In this document: piece after piece, positions 42,813 to 51,344 of the stretch
Position numbering within the stretch: the first letter of the stretch is position 1
How the letters are laid out: each line of letters opens with the position of its first letter
NCBI GenBank assembly: GCA_963753685.1
Contig: CAVWDE010000001.1
Span: forward strand, 79,940 to 143,939
Length of the DNA: 64,000 nucleotides
Reading direction: 5' to 3'
DNA from: DATAOG01 sp963753685
GTDB taxonomy: Bacteria > Pseudomonadota > Alphaproteobacteria > Geminicoccales > Geminicoccaceae
The notes under the pieces: generated by a model
Databases searched by the model: none
What the model was told of the DNA's origin: nothing
The model's input: only the letters and a program-made list of their open reading frames with translations
Position numbers and translations under genes: made by a program

Positions 42813-43565
42813 ATGGCAAAGCGTTATGCCTTTCTCCTAAAGAGAGCGCTCACTGACCCCTGGCTGCTTTGCTGGCTGCTTGGTCTGGTTGCCGGCAATG
42901 TCCTGCTGATCGTCCTGGACGCCGCCCACTACTTCTGCGTGCGCCGCGGGCTGGACGCCTGGCCGTGCGATCCGCGCTTCTCGATGGAATCCAACGTCGG
43001 CGTCGCGCAGCTGTTCAGCTCCGCCCAGACGCTGCTGCTGATCGGCCTCCTGGTCCATCTCGCGCGCCAGACGCGCGAGGCCATCTATCTGGCCTTCGGC
43101 GCGATCTACGTGTTCGTCCTGGTCGACGATGCCGTCGGCGTCAACCAGGTGCTGGGCGGGTTCCTGGTGCCGGCGCTCGGGCTCGTCGACCTGCCGCGCG
43201 TCAAGGCGGAGAGCCTGGGCGAGATAATGGTTTATGGCTTGGTCGCGGTGCCGCTGCTCGGCATGGTTGCGGTGGCCTGGGCCAGGGGCGCGCCCCAGCA
43301 TCGGGCGGCGGGCGTCGGCTTCCTGCTGCTGCTCGCCCTGCTGGCCTTCTTTGCGATCGTCATGGACCTGGTCCATCTCGCCTTCATCAACTCCTTCCAC
43401 CACTCGCTGCTCGTGCTGGAGGTGGTCGAGGAGGGCGGCGAGTCGCTGACCGAGAGCCTGACCCTCCTGCTGGCGTTGACGTTGGTCCGGAGCTCGTCCT
43501 GGACCTCAGCGTCGACGCCCTCATGGCGGACCGAGGCGGTTCCGCGCTCAAGTGGCATGACCTGA
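42813..43565 (+). CDS. Polytopic membrane protein of unknown function
   Basis: A ~250-residue protein with about six hydrophobic segments, among them WLLCWLLGLVAGNVLLIVLD, LLLIGLLVHLA, YLAFGAIYVFVLVDDAVGVN, VYGLVAVPLLGMVAVAWARG and VGFLLLLALLAFFAIVMDLV-HLAF. Conserved-looking polar groups inside or next to membranes (LVDDAVGVNQ, DLVHLAFINSFHHSLLVLEV, EEGGESLTESL) suggest a functional site rather than a random spanner. The last ~25 residues become Ser/Pro/Arg-rich and may reflect a frame change after LTLLLALTLV. I do not recognise the family. ATG 42813 is chosen because the first helix follows the short basic start AKRYAFLLKR. Confidence 0.7.
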   Translation: MAKRYAFLLKRALTDPWLLCWLLGLVAGNVLLIVLDAAHYFCVRRGLDAWPCDPRFSMESNVGVAQLFSSAQTLLLIGLLVHLARQTREAIYLAFGAIYVFVLVDDAVGVNQVLGGFLVPALGLVDLPRVKAESLGEIMVYGLVAVPLLGMVAVAWARGAPQHRAAGVGFLLLLALLAFFAIVMDLVHLAFINSFHHSLLVLEVVEEGGESLTESLTLLLALTLVRSSSWTSASTPSWRTEAVPRSSGMT

Positions 43566-43657
43566 CGTCGGCAAGGAGGCCGGCGCGGCGAGCCAAGAAG
43601 CGCGACCGGGTCGCGGAGCGCACCGGCGGCGGCGCGCCCTCGCCCGGCTGCCGCCGA

Positions 43658-44131
43658 CTACGCCCGGCCGTAGTTCGCGAGGCCGCGTTTCTCGAGATAT
43701 TTCTGGTGGTGGTCCTCGGCCGGGTAGAAGCTCGAGAAGGGCGTGATCTCGGTCGCGATCGGACGCTTGTAGCGGCCGGACTGGTCGAGTTCGGCCTTGG
43801 ATGCGCGTGCCGCGGCCTCCTGGTCGGCGTCGTGGACGAAGATCACCGAGCGGTACTGGCTGCCGACGTCTGGCCCCTGGCGGTTGACCTGGGTCGGATC
43901 GTGCTCGGCCCAGAACACCTCCAGCAGCTGCTGGTAGCTCACCTGCTCGGGATCGTAGTCGACCTGGACGACCTCGGCGTGGCCGGTGCGCCCGCTGCAG
44001 ACCTGGTGGTAGGTCGGCCTCGCCAGGCGGCCGCCGGCGTAGCCGACCATGGTCGAGCGCACCCCCGGCACGCGTGCGAACGCGGCCTCCACGCCCCAGA
44101 AGCAACCCGCCCCGAAGGTCGCAATCGCCAT
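43658..44131 (-). CDS. msrA: Peptide methionine sulfoxide reductase A, second copy (GCFWG type)
   Basis: A 157-residue MsrA with catalytic motif GAGCFWGVEAAF near residue 10 and the family blocks GYAGGRLARPTYHQVCSGRT-GHAEVV, HDPTQVNRQGPDVGSQYRS and FYPAEDHHQKYLEKRG. Here the residue two after the second position is Gly (GCFWG), so a distal cysteine must act in recycling; only CSGRT is visible, and the C-terminus ends early at ANYGRA, making the recycling mechanism different from the first copy at 11.7 kb. ATG 44131 follows GGGAG by eight bases. A third-party reductant would be thioredoxin by family knowledge. Confidence 0.93.
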   Translation of the reverse strand: MAIATFGAGCFWGVEAAFARVPGVRSTMVGYAGGRLARPTYHQVCSGRTGHAEVVQVDYDPEQVSYQQLLEVFWAEHDPTQVNRQGPDVGSQYRSVIFVHDADQEAAARASKAELDQSGRYKRPIATEITPFSSFYPAEDHHQKYLEKRGLANYGRA

Positions 44132-44407
44132 CACCTGCGCTCCCTTGGTTCCGCCAGCCGATACCGGGGTACTACCTTGGTGACGTGGCCGGCGGCCATC
44201 AAGGCCTGCCCTGGCATCAGGCCGATGTTTAAGGTTTAGCGTGGGTTAACCAGCGTCGCTAGCGTGGTCTCGCATCCTCGCGGTTGCCGTCAATCTCGGG
44301 ACGGTGAAGTCCAGGTTGCCGGCGTGATTTGCAAATTAAGGTAAATGCGCGCAATATTGGATCAAGTTGCCAGACCAACACGGCAGGCATTTGCTTCTCG
44401 GAGAACC

Positions 44408-44776
44408 ATGATGCGTCGATGGATGGTGATCGCGGCCAGCGTCGGGATCGGGCTGACCAGCGCGGCTGCCGCCTGGGCCGACAGCGCGCGGCCCTCGCCG
44501 CAGGTTCTGGTCCTCAGCCAGCGCCCCGGAGCGCCGGCGGCGCCGACAATTCTGCGCGGCTCGGCGGTGGCGCCCAAAGCCGCCGTGGCGGCCGAGGCCA
44601 GTGACACCACCCAGATCGTGTCCGGGCAGCAGCTGTGGCTGGTCGATCGGACGACCGGCGAGGTGCAGAGCTGCGTCAACCTGCAGACCGTGAACGTCGG
44701 CTTCCGCGAGATCCGCTGCACGACCGCCGAGTTCGGCGGCTACAGCCGGACCTTCGGCCGCAACTTCAGGCCCTGA
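44408..44776 (+). CDS. Small exported protein of unknown function
   Basis: A ~122-residue protein with a signal peptide (MRRWMVIAASVGIGLTSAAA, cleavage near AWA-DS). The mature part is Ala/Pro-rich at first and then forms a compact end with two cysteines: SCVNLQTVNVGFREIRCTTA followed by EFGGYSRTFGRNFRP. The two Cys 16 residues apart could make a disulfide in the periplasm. ATG 44408 is preferred over the in-frame ATG at 44345 because the signal peptide begins there. I do not recognise the family. Confidence 0.65.
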   Translation: MMRRWMVIAASVGIGLTSAAAAWADSARPSPQVLVLSQRPGAPAAPTILRGSAVAPKAAVAAEASDTTQIVSGQQLWLVDRTTGEVQSCVNLQTVNVGFREIRCTTAEFGGYSRTFGRNFRP

Positions 44777-44825
44777 GCCTCCGCGGGCGCGACCTCAAGC
44801 CCTGAGCCGCGCCCCGCAGGCAACT

Positions 44826-45770
44826 TCAAGTGCTTGAGCCGCGCCCTTGGGTGCGGGGGCCAGGCCGGCGGCGCAGCACCAGGGTGGTCCAGATGCTGAC
44901 GTCGAGCCGCGCCTGGAGCGCCAGGCGGTGGCGCCGGTGGGCCTCGAGCACCCGCAGCGCCTGGCGATCGAGCAGGCCGGAGAGCACCAGGACGCCACCC
45001 GGCGCCAGGTGACCGGCGGTCGCGCGCGCCAGCTCGCACAAGGGGTCGGCCAGGATGTTGGCGACGATCAGCTCGTAGGGGCCGCCGGCGCGGACCATGG
45101 GGTTGCGGTAGCCCTCGCTCACCAGCGCGCGGATGCGATGGCCGACGCCGTTGCGTTCGGCGTTGGCGCGCGCCACCTCGACCGCGACCGGATCGTTGTC
45201 GGCGGCGATCACCCGCGCTGTCCAGAGCCTGGCCGCGGCGATCGCGAGGATGCCGGAGCCGCAGCCAAGGTCCAGGATGCGCCGGAACCGGCGCCGCCTG
45301 GCCAGGCGCTCGAGCGCCATGAGGCAGCCCTGGGTCGAGGCATGCTCGCCCGAGCCGAAGGCGAGCCCGGCATCCAGTTGGATCGAGAGCGTCCCCTCGG
45401 GCGGCGGGCCGGCGAGGTGGCTGCCGTGGACCCAGAACCGGCCGATCGGCTGGGCCGGAAAGCTCTCGGCGGTGCGGGCGAGCCAGTCGGTGGTCGCGAC
45501 CGGCGCGACCGTGACGTCGATCCGCGCCAGGCCCGCGCGTTCGGCAAGCGGGGCGAGGCGCGCGGCCAGCGCCTCGCGCTCGGGCTCGGCGGAGTGCAGG
45601 AGCTCGACCCGCCAGAGCGCGCCGTCGGCGCCATCGGCCGCGGGCTGCTCGAAGGCCGCGATGCTCAGCGCGTCGTCCTCGAGCGCGTCCAGGAACAGCG
45701 GCACCGCCGCCTGTGGCACCACGAAGCGGCTCTGCCAGAGCGGCGGCTCGGGCCTGGCTCCGGACGGCAT
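44826..45770 (-). CDS. prmA: Ribosomal protein L11 methyltransferase
   Basis: A ~314-residue SAM-dependent methyltransferase that trimethylates ribosomal protein L11. It has an N-terminal substrate-recognition domain and the catalytic signature AFGSGEHASTQGCLMALERL, then ILDLGCGSGILAIAAARLWT (SAM loop) and LIVANILADPLCELA (NIL motif that contacts the target amine). ATG 45770 begins just after the uvrD stop at 45775; TTG 45791 in frame is an alternative that would overlap uvrD. The uvrD-prmA pairing is common in related alphaproteobacteria. The last ~25 residues are basic and variable. Confidence 0.93.
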   Translation of the reverse strand: MPSGARPEPPLWQSRFVVPQAAVPLFLDALEDDALSIAAFEQPAADGADGALWRVELLHSAEPEREALAARLAPLAERAGLARIDVTVAPVATTDWLARTAESFPAQPIGRFWVHGSHLAGPPPEGTLSIQLDAGLAFGSGEHASTQGCLMALERLARRRRFRRILDLGCGSGILAIAAARLWTARVIAADNDPVAVEVARANAERNGVGHRIRALVSEGYRNPMVRAGGPYELIVANILADPLCELARATAGHLAPGGVLVLSGLLDRQALRVLEAHRRHRLALQARLDVSIWTTLVLRRRPGPRTQGRGSST

Positions 45771-45774
45771 CCGG

Positions 45775-48046
45775 TCAGGCCGGGGCGACAAAGCTGTCGA
45801 TCACCTTCTTGGTGCCGGCCTTGTCGAAGGCGATCTCGAGCTTGTTGCCCTCGACCGCGAGCACGCGGCCATAGCCGAACTTCTCGTGGAAGATCCGCTG
45901 GCCGACCTCGAGCAGCTGGGTGCGCTTGGGCATGGCGCTGGTCAGCACGCGCGCCTGGCCCTCGATCAGGGGCGCCTTGCCGGCCGCGCGCATGCGCTGG
46001 AAGCCGGGGCCGCGGCCGCCGGCGCGCAGGTCGTCGAACCAGCCGCTCATCTGCGGCTCGGGCACCGACTGGCGCTGCAGGAACTCGGTGTGCGCGCTCG
46101 GCAATTCCTCGATGAAGCGCGCCGGCAGGCTCGCCGCCCACTGATTGTAGACCCGGCGGTTGGCGGCGTAGCAGATCGTGAGCATGCGCTTGGCCCGGGT
46201 CACGCCGACGTAGCCGAGGCGGCGCTCCTCCTCGAGCGCCTTCTGGCCGCCCTCGTCGATCGCGCGCTGGTTCGGGAACACGCCCTCCTCCCAGCCGGGC
46301 AGGAACACGGTGTCGAACTCGAGGCCCTTGGCGCTGTGCAGGGTCATCACGGTGACCATGTCGCCGGAAGGGTCCGAGGCGTTGTCCATGACCAGGCCGA
46401 CGTGCTCGAGAAAACCCGCAAGGGTCTCGAACTCGGCCAGCGCGCGCACCAGCTCCTTCAGGTTCTCGAGCCGGCCCGGCGCCTCGACCGAGCGGTCCTC
46501 CTGCCACATGCGGACGTAGCCCGCCTCCTCGAGCACGGTCTCGGCGAGCTCGCGCGGCGGCACGCGTTCGGCGAGCTCGCGCCAGCGCTCGAAGTCGCGC
46601 AAGAGCTCGGTGAGCGTGGTCCGCAGCTTGGGGCGCAGCTCGTCGGTCGTGCAGATCAGGCGCGCGGCCGCGACCACGCTCGAGCCGGCATCGCGCGCGC
46701 TGCGCCGCAGAAGCTGCAGGGTCGCATCGCCGATGCCGCGTTTGGGGACGTTGGCGATCCGCTCGAACGCCAGATCGTCGTCCGGCTGGTGCACGAGGCG
46801 GAGATAGGCGATCGCGTCCCGGATCTCGGCGCGCTCGTAAAAGCGCGGCCCGCCGATCACGCGATAGGGCAGGCCGAGATTGATGAAGCGCTCCTCGAAG
46901 GCGCGGGTCTGGAAGCCCGCCCGGACCAGCACCGCGATGTCCTCGAGTCGTCCCTTGCGCGCGCTGATGGGCCTCGATCTCCTCGCCGACGAAGCGCGCT
47001 TCCTCCTCGTCGTCCCAGAGGCTCGCGATGCGCACCCGCGCGCCCTGCTCGCCCTCGGTCCAAAGGGTCTTGCCGAGCCGCGCGCGGTTGTGCGCGATCA
47101 GGCCCGAGGCCGCGCCCAGGATGTGCCCGGTCGAGCGATAGTTGCGCTCGAGCCGGACCACCCTGGCGCCCGGGAAATCCTGCTCGAACCTCAGGATGTT
47201 TCCGACTTCGGCGCCCCGCCAGCTGTAGATCGACTGGTCATCGTCGCCGACGCAGGTGATATTTTTGTGACTTTGGGCGAGCAGGCGGAGCCAGAGATAC
47301 TGGGCGACGTTGGTGTCCTGGTACTCGTCGACCAGGAGCGCACGGAAGCGCCCTTGATAGTCGGCCAGGATCTCCGGCTGCTCGTTGAACAGGGACAGGC
47401 CGTGCAGGAGCAGATCGCCGAAATCGCAGGCATTCAGCGTCAGCAGGCGTTCCTGATAGGCGGCATAGAGCTGGCGCGTGCGGCCGAGTGCGAAGTCGCT
47501 GATCTCGCTCTCGGGCACGTTGGGAGCGGTCAGACCGCGGTCCTTGAAGCGCTCGATGATCGCCAGCAGCACGCGCGGCGTCCAGCGGCGGGGATCGAGC
47601 TCGGCCGCCTCGATCACCTGCTTGACCAGGCGCAGCTGGTCGTCGGTATCGAGGATCGTGAAGTTGGGCTTGAGCCCGACCAATTCGGCGTGGCGGCGCA
47701 GCAGGCGGGCGCCGAGCGCGTGGAAGGTGCCGAGCCAGAGGCCCTCGACGCTCTGGCCGAGCAGCAGCGAGACGCGCAGGATCATCTCGCGCGCGGCCTT
47801 GTTGGTGAAGGTCACCGCGAGCACCTGCCAGGGCCGCACCCGGCCGGTCAGCAGCACATGCGCAAGCCGCGTGGTCAGCACCCGGGTCTTGCCGGTGCCG
47901 GCGCCGGCCAGTACCAGGAGCGGCCCGTCCGGCGCCTCGACCGCCGCCCGCTGCTCCGGATTGAGCGCGTCGAGATAGCGCGGCGATGGCGCTGCCGCCG
48001 GCGCCGGCAGATCCGCCGCCGCCACCATGTCTGCTTGATTCGCCAT
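45775..48046 (-). CDS. uvrD: UvrD/PcrA-type DNA helicase, one frameshift
   Basis: Superfamily 1 helicase of about 756 residues once repaired. N-terminal part: NPEQRAAVEAPDGPLLVLAG-AGTGKT (motif I), VDEYQDTN (II), GDDDQSIYSWRGAEVGNILR (III) and RLERNYRST (IV). C-terminal part in a second frame: DMVTVMTLHSAKGLEFDTVF, EEERRLGYVGVTRAK (VI) and the family C-terminal QLLEVGQRIFHEKFGYGRVL-AVEG. The frame breaks between 46951 and 46964, where (GC)n reads GCGCGCGCAAGGG; loss of one GC unit (or gain of a base) would explain it. It unwinds DNA in nucleotide-excision and mismatch repair, so a real knock-out would be costly. Start ATG 48046 precedes the adenine-binding region. It is followed by prmA. Confidence 0.92.
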
Positions 48047-48165
48047 GGGACCCCATGTGGCTCCGGGCCCACGTCCGACGGCGCCCGACCGCGAGCCGTA
48101 CCTCAAGATGCCCCATCCCGGCCGTGGCGTCGACCCCGCCGGTCGATCGATGATGCTCTCTCGAG

Positions 48166-48420
48166 CTATCGAACAGCCCCCTGAGGCCGCCTGCGTTCAA
48201 TGTCCCAGTCGTCATGAAGGCGGTCGGCGGCAAAGCGGAGGGCGGCGTGCACGTCCCCAGGCATAAGGTGCGGATAACCCTCGAGCAGCTCGGCGGCGGT
48301 CATCCCGTCGCCGAGGCCTTCCAGGATCAGCTCGACCGTGATCCGGGCGCCCTTGATGGTCGGCTTGCCCATCATGATGTCGGGATCGGAGACGATCCGC
48401 TCGTGCCGGATCCGACCCAT
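48166..48420 (-). CDS. DUF433 small DNA-binding/antitoxin-like protein
   Basis: An 84-residue protein: MGRIRHERIVSDPDIMMGKP, then KGARITVELILEGLGDGMTA and ELLEGYPHLMPGDVHAALRF. The pattern SDPxIMxGKPxIxGxRIxVxxIL is that of DUF433 proteins, several of which are antitoxins of PIN-like toxins. An excellent AGGAGG lies seven bases before ATG 48420. No PIN or DUF5615 partner is visible next to it; its direct neighbours are the RES/Xre module upstream and uvrD downstream. It may be an orphan antitoxin or a remnant of a pair. Confidence 0.85.
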   Translation of the reverse strand: MGRIRHERIVSDPDIMMGKPTIKGARITVELILEGLGDGMTAAELLEGYPHLMPGDVHAALRFAADRLHDDWDIERRRPQGAVR

Positions 48421-48448
48421 CGTCAACCTCCTGTCGCTGCTCGGACCA

Positions 48449-48952
48449 TCATGGTGCAAGACCCGACGCTTGCGAACCCATCGTCAGTCTTGGATCGAAC
48501 CGGAAGGGCTCGGCGGAGACGATGCTGACATCGGCCATGTGACGATGGGCAGGGTTGAGCATGGCGTTCCACTCTTTCGGGACCACGATCGAGGGCGCGA
48601 CCAGGACCAACGCCGCGGCACCCTGCAGCCAGGCATCGCCGGTCCGCTGATACCATGTCCGACCGTCCGCGCCCGGTACGTCCGCATTGGCCGGTATCTC
48701 CCCGGGCTCGACCCGGAGCACGCCCGCGTCTTCGGGAACCTCGATCTCGACCAGCATCAGGTTCTCGGGCAGCCTGGCCCTGAGCGTGGGGCCGAAATGG
48801 ACGAACGTCTCGAGCACGCAGGTCGCAACGTTCAGGCTGGCGTAGACGACGCCGCGCCCGCGCCCCGAGTTCCAGCGCGCGCCCCGATCGCGGTTGCCGG
48901 CGCCATCCAGGGTCCTGGCGTGCCGGCGAGGGGCGAGGCGCCAGACGATCAA
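48449..48952 (-). CDS. RES-domain toxin (NAD+-degrading type)
   Basis: A 167-residue protein with the RES fold: IVWRLAPRRHARTLDGAGNR, GARWNSGRGRGVVYASLNVA, then TCVLETFVHFGPTLRARLPE and VPKEWNAMLNPAHRHMADVS. The conserved Arg (VWRL), Tyr (VVYAS) and Glu (LETFVH) of the RES active site are all present. RES toxins are ADP-ribosyltransferase-like NAD+ phosphorylases or glycohydrolases that deplete NAD+. It follows the Xre/MbcA antitoxin gene by three bases on the same strand. The C-terminus (RLTMGSQASGLAP) runs to 48449. Confidence 0.85.
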   Translation of the reverse strand: MIVWRLAPRRHARTLDGAGNRDRGARWNSGRGRGVVYASLNVATCVLETFVHFGPTLRARLPENLMLVEIEVPEDAGVLRVEPGEIPANADVPGADGRTWYQRTGDAWLQGAAALVLVAPSIVVPKEWNAMLNPAHRHMADVSIVSAEPFRFDPRLTMGSQASGLAP

Positions 48953-48955
48953 GGC

Positions 48956-49393
48956 TCAGCTGTAGTCGCCATAGTCGATCCGACGCAGCACGGTCTCGAC
49001 CGCGCGGGTGCCCTCGTCGGTCACGAGCAGGTCCGCCGGCACGCGGTCGCCGAGCGCGGGGTTGGCCTCCGAGAGCCAGCTTGCCGCCACGTCCGGATCT
49101 TCGAACACGTCGGCCGCGTAGCCCTTGATCCGGAGCAGGCGTGCGACCTGGTCGGCCTCCTCGCGCGACAGCTTGCGGCCTTCGCGGACCTTGCGCGCGA
49201 AGGTCGAGGCCGGGATCAGACGGTGCACCTCGTCGAGGCGCAAAAGCTTCGCCTCGATCGCACGCTTGACCAGGCCCGCCTCGACGCCGCTCACGATGGC
49301 ATCATGGCTGAGCTCGCGCTGAACCTGTGAGGCCTCGGCGGCAGCGCGACGCGCGCCGGCCCGCGTCCGCTCAGAGATCACAGCCCTGGCCAT
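48956..49393 (-). CDS. MbcA/ParS/Xre-type antitoxin of the RES toxin
   Basis: A 145-residue protein. The N-terminal region (residues ~20-80) contains helices of the Xre-like DNA-binding part, and PASTFARKVREGRKLSREEA, then DQVARLLRIKGYAADVFEDP and WLSEANPALGDRVPADLLVT are the hallmark of the MbcA/ParS/Xre (DUF2384) toxin-binding domain. The final DEGTRAVETVLRRIDYGDYS is the typical toxin-contact tail ending in Tyr-Gly. Antitoxin first, toxin three bases later is the usual order; it probably represses its own promoter between 49393 and 49538. Confidence 0.87.
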   Translation of the reverse strand: MARAVISERTRAGARRAAAEASQVQRELSHDAIVSGVEAGLVKRAIEAKLLRLDEVHRLIPASTFARKVREGRKLSREEADQVARLLRIKGYAADVFEDPDVAASWLSEANPALGDRVPADLLVTDEGTRAVETVLRRIDYGDYS

Positions 49394-49538
49394 CGTGCTT
49401 CCCCACCAAATGGGTCCGTCAACCTATCATTTGGCACCTGGACCGGTCGGCGCAAGGTCTCTCACTTGCCGCCGGTCACAATCTCCGCAGGCACCGATCC
49501 GCGTGCCGCGGCCCCGGGACCATGGTGTGACGGCGCCG

Positions 49539-51059
49539 TCAGCGCCCATAGCGCCGCTTGCGTTGTTGGAAGGCTCGCAGCGCGCGCAGGAGGTCGATCT
49601 TGCGGAAGGCCGGCCAGTAGACGTCCGAGAAGTAGAACTCGCTGTAGGCGCTCTGCCACAACAGGAAGCCCGAGAGGCGGATCTCGCCGCTGGTGCGGAT
49701 GATGAGCTCCGGGTCGGGCAGGCTGGCGACATAGAGATGGCGGCTGATCGCTGCGGGCGTGACGCGCTTGATGACGTCGGCAAGCTCCGCCCCGCGCCCG
49801 GCTTCGTGGACGAGCATGCCGCGGACGGCATCGGCGATCTCCTCGCGGCCGCCATAGGCGACGGCGATCGTGAGCGTGATCGCGGCGTGCCGTTCGGTCG
49901 CGGCCTCGGCGGCGCGGATCGCCGCCACGGTGGTCGCCGGCAGCAGCTCCAGCCTGCCGATCGCCTGGACCCGCACCTGCTGGCGGTGGATCTGCGGGTC
50001 GTGGGCGAGCGCCTTCAACTTGGCTTCGACCGCGGCCAGAATCCCGGACACCTGGTCGGACGTGCGGCCGAGGTTGTCGGTCGAGCAGACCCAGAGCGTC
50101 ACCGCGGGGATCCGAAGCTCGGCGCACCAGTCGAGCACGTCGTCGAGCTTTTGCGCGCCGAGGCGGTAGACGGCGCGCAGATCGGTCACGCCCTGGCGGC
50201 GGGCATAGCGGCGATTGCCGTCCAGGATGACGCCGACGTGCCGGGGTGCTGGCCATTTGTGGACTTGGCGCAGAAGATGCTGCTCGTAGAGGTAGTAGAG
50301 CGCGCGCGCGATCAGCGGCGTGGCCTCGCCCCGTTCCCGACTGCCGTCGGCATGGGCGGCGTCGGGTTCCCGAGGGGCCTCGAGCCCCGCGGGCACGGCG
50401 GCCGCCGGCCCGGCGGCCAACGGCGCCGTTCTCGGGGTCGCCTCGTCCCACCAGGCGGCCGCCGCCGCGCAGGCGAGACCGAGACCAGCGCCGGCGACGC
50501 CGCCCAGCGGCAAGGTGTGATCGGGGTCGAACAGGATCGGGTCGAGGCTCGCCAGGACCAGCAGGAGGGCGCCGCAGCTCCAGAGTGCCACCTTGGTCCA
50601 GCGCGGGGTCGAGGAGCGCTGGATCAGGTGGGCCCCGGTGACCAGGAACGCGACCGCGGTCACGGCATCGGTATCGGGAAACGCGACCCCATCGCCCCCG
50701 AGGCGCAGCGATCCGAGGGCGGTGGCGGCAAGACTGCCGAGCGTCCAGGAACCCAGCAGCACGACGGCGGGCAGCCACCAGTGCCGGTGCCGGCGGATCG
50801 GCAGGAGGAGCGGCAGGATCAGCGCCGCCGGCAGCAGGATGGCCCGGTTCCCGAGATCATCGATCCACTCGAAGACATCGGGTAGTCCGAGCCATGGGCG
50901 CCCGGAACCCCAACCCCCCAAGCCGTGCTCGGTCGAGAGATGCAGCTGCCAGGCCACCGCCGCCAGCGACCCGAGAAAAATCAGGCACCCCGCGGCGCAG
51001 GCGGTCTTCCATTGCCGGGTGGCGGCAGCGGCAGGACCACTTCGCATTGCTTCGTCCAT
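49539..51059 (-). CDS. Fusion of a degenerate PAP2-like membrane domain to a cis-prenyltransferase (UppS family)
   Basis: A single 506-residue frame. Residues ~1-205 are membrane-embedded (about five to six hydrophobic segments) and follow the PAP2 pattern, but the C2 motif is FPDTDAVTAVAFL (128-140) where FPSGHA is expected, and the C3-like part is FDPDHTLPLGGVAGAGLGLA (177-196); the catalytic Ser-Gly-His is missing. After a Pro/Ala linker, residues ~250-506 are a cis-prenyltransferase: HVGVILDGNRRYARRQG (catalytic Asp 280), STDNLGRTSDQV and IIRTSGEIRLSGFLLWQSAY-SEFYFSDVYW, the isoprenyl-diphosphate-binding end. It should make a polyprenyl diphosphate such as an undecaprenyl carrier, held at the membrane by its own N-terminus. 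A canonical uppS is probably elsewhere. A GT4 gene follows upstream in the genome order. Confidence 0.85.
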   Translation of the reverse strand: MDEAMRSGPAAAATRQWKTACAAGCLIFLGSLAAVAWQLHLSTEHGLGGWGSGRPWLGLPDVFEWIDDLGNRAILLPAALILPLLLPIRRHRHWWLPAVVLLGSWTLGSLAATALGSLRLGGDGVAFPDTDAVTAVAFLVTGAHLIQRSSTPRWTKVALWSCGALLLVLASLDPILFDPDHTLPLGGVAGAGLGLACAAAAAWWDEATPRTAPLAAGPAAAVPAGLEAPREPDAAHADGSRERGEATPLIARALYYLYEQHLLRQVHKWPAPRHVGVILDGNRRYARRQGVTDLRAVYRLGAQKLDDVLDWCAELRIPAVTLWVCSTDNLGRTSDQVSGILAAVEAKLKALAHDPQIHRQQVRVQAIGRLELLPATTVAAIRAAEAATERHAAITLTIAVAYGGREEIADAVRGMLVHEAGRGAELADVIKRVTPAAISRHLYVASLPDPELIIRTSGEIRLSGFLLWQSAYSEFYFSDVYWPAFRKIDLLRALRAFQQRKRRYGR

Positions 51060-51344
51060 GGGTTCAGATCGCCATGAGCTCGACCGTGATACGCCAAGCC
51101 TCAGCCGATGTCGCCACTCCCCCGATCCGGAGCCCCTCGTTGCCGCTGCGGCGGTTAGGATGCTCGCGAGCGGATGGACGCCTGAGCACGTTCATAGAGG
51201 CGGTCGGCGATCGGCGCCACTGTCGATCGGGTTAGTCCCGGGCATGGGTCATCCTCAGCTCGTTGCGATGGCGGGTGCCCGCCGGGCGCAAAGCGCAAGG
51301 GCAGCAGGCGAAGCAAGAGGCCCGGTCGCCCGGCAGAGACCAGC

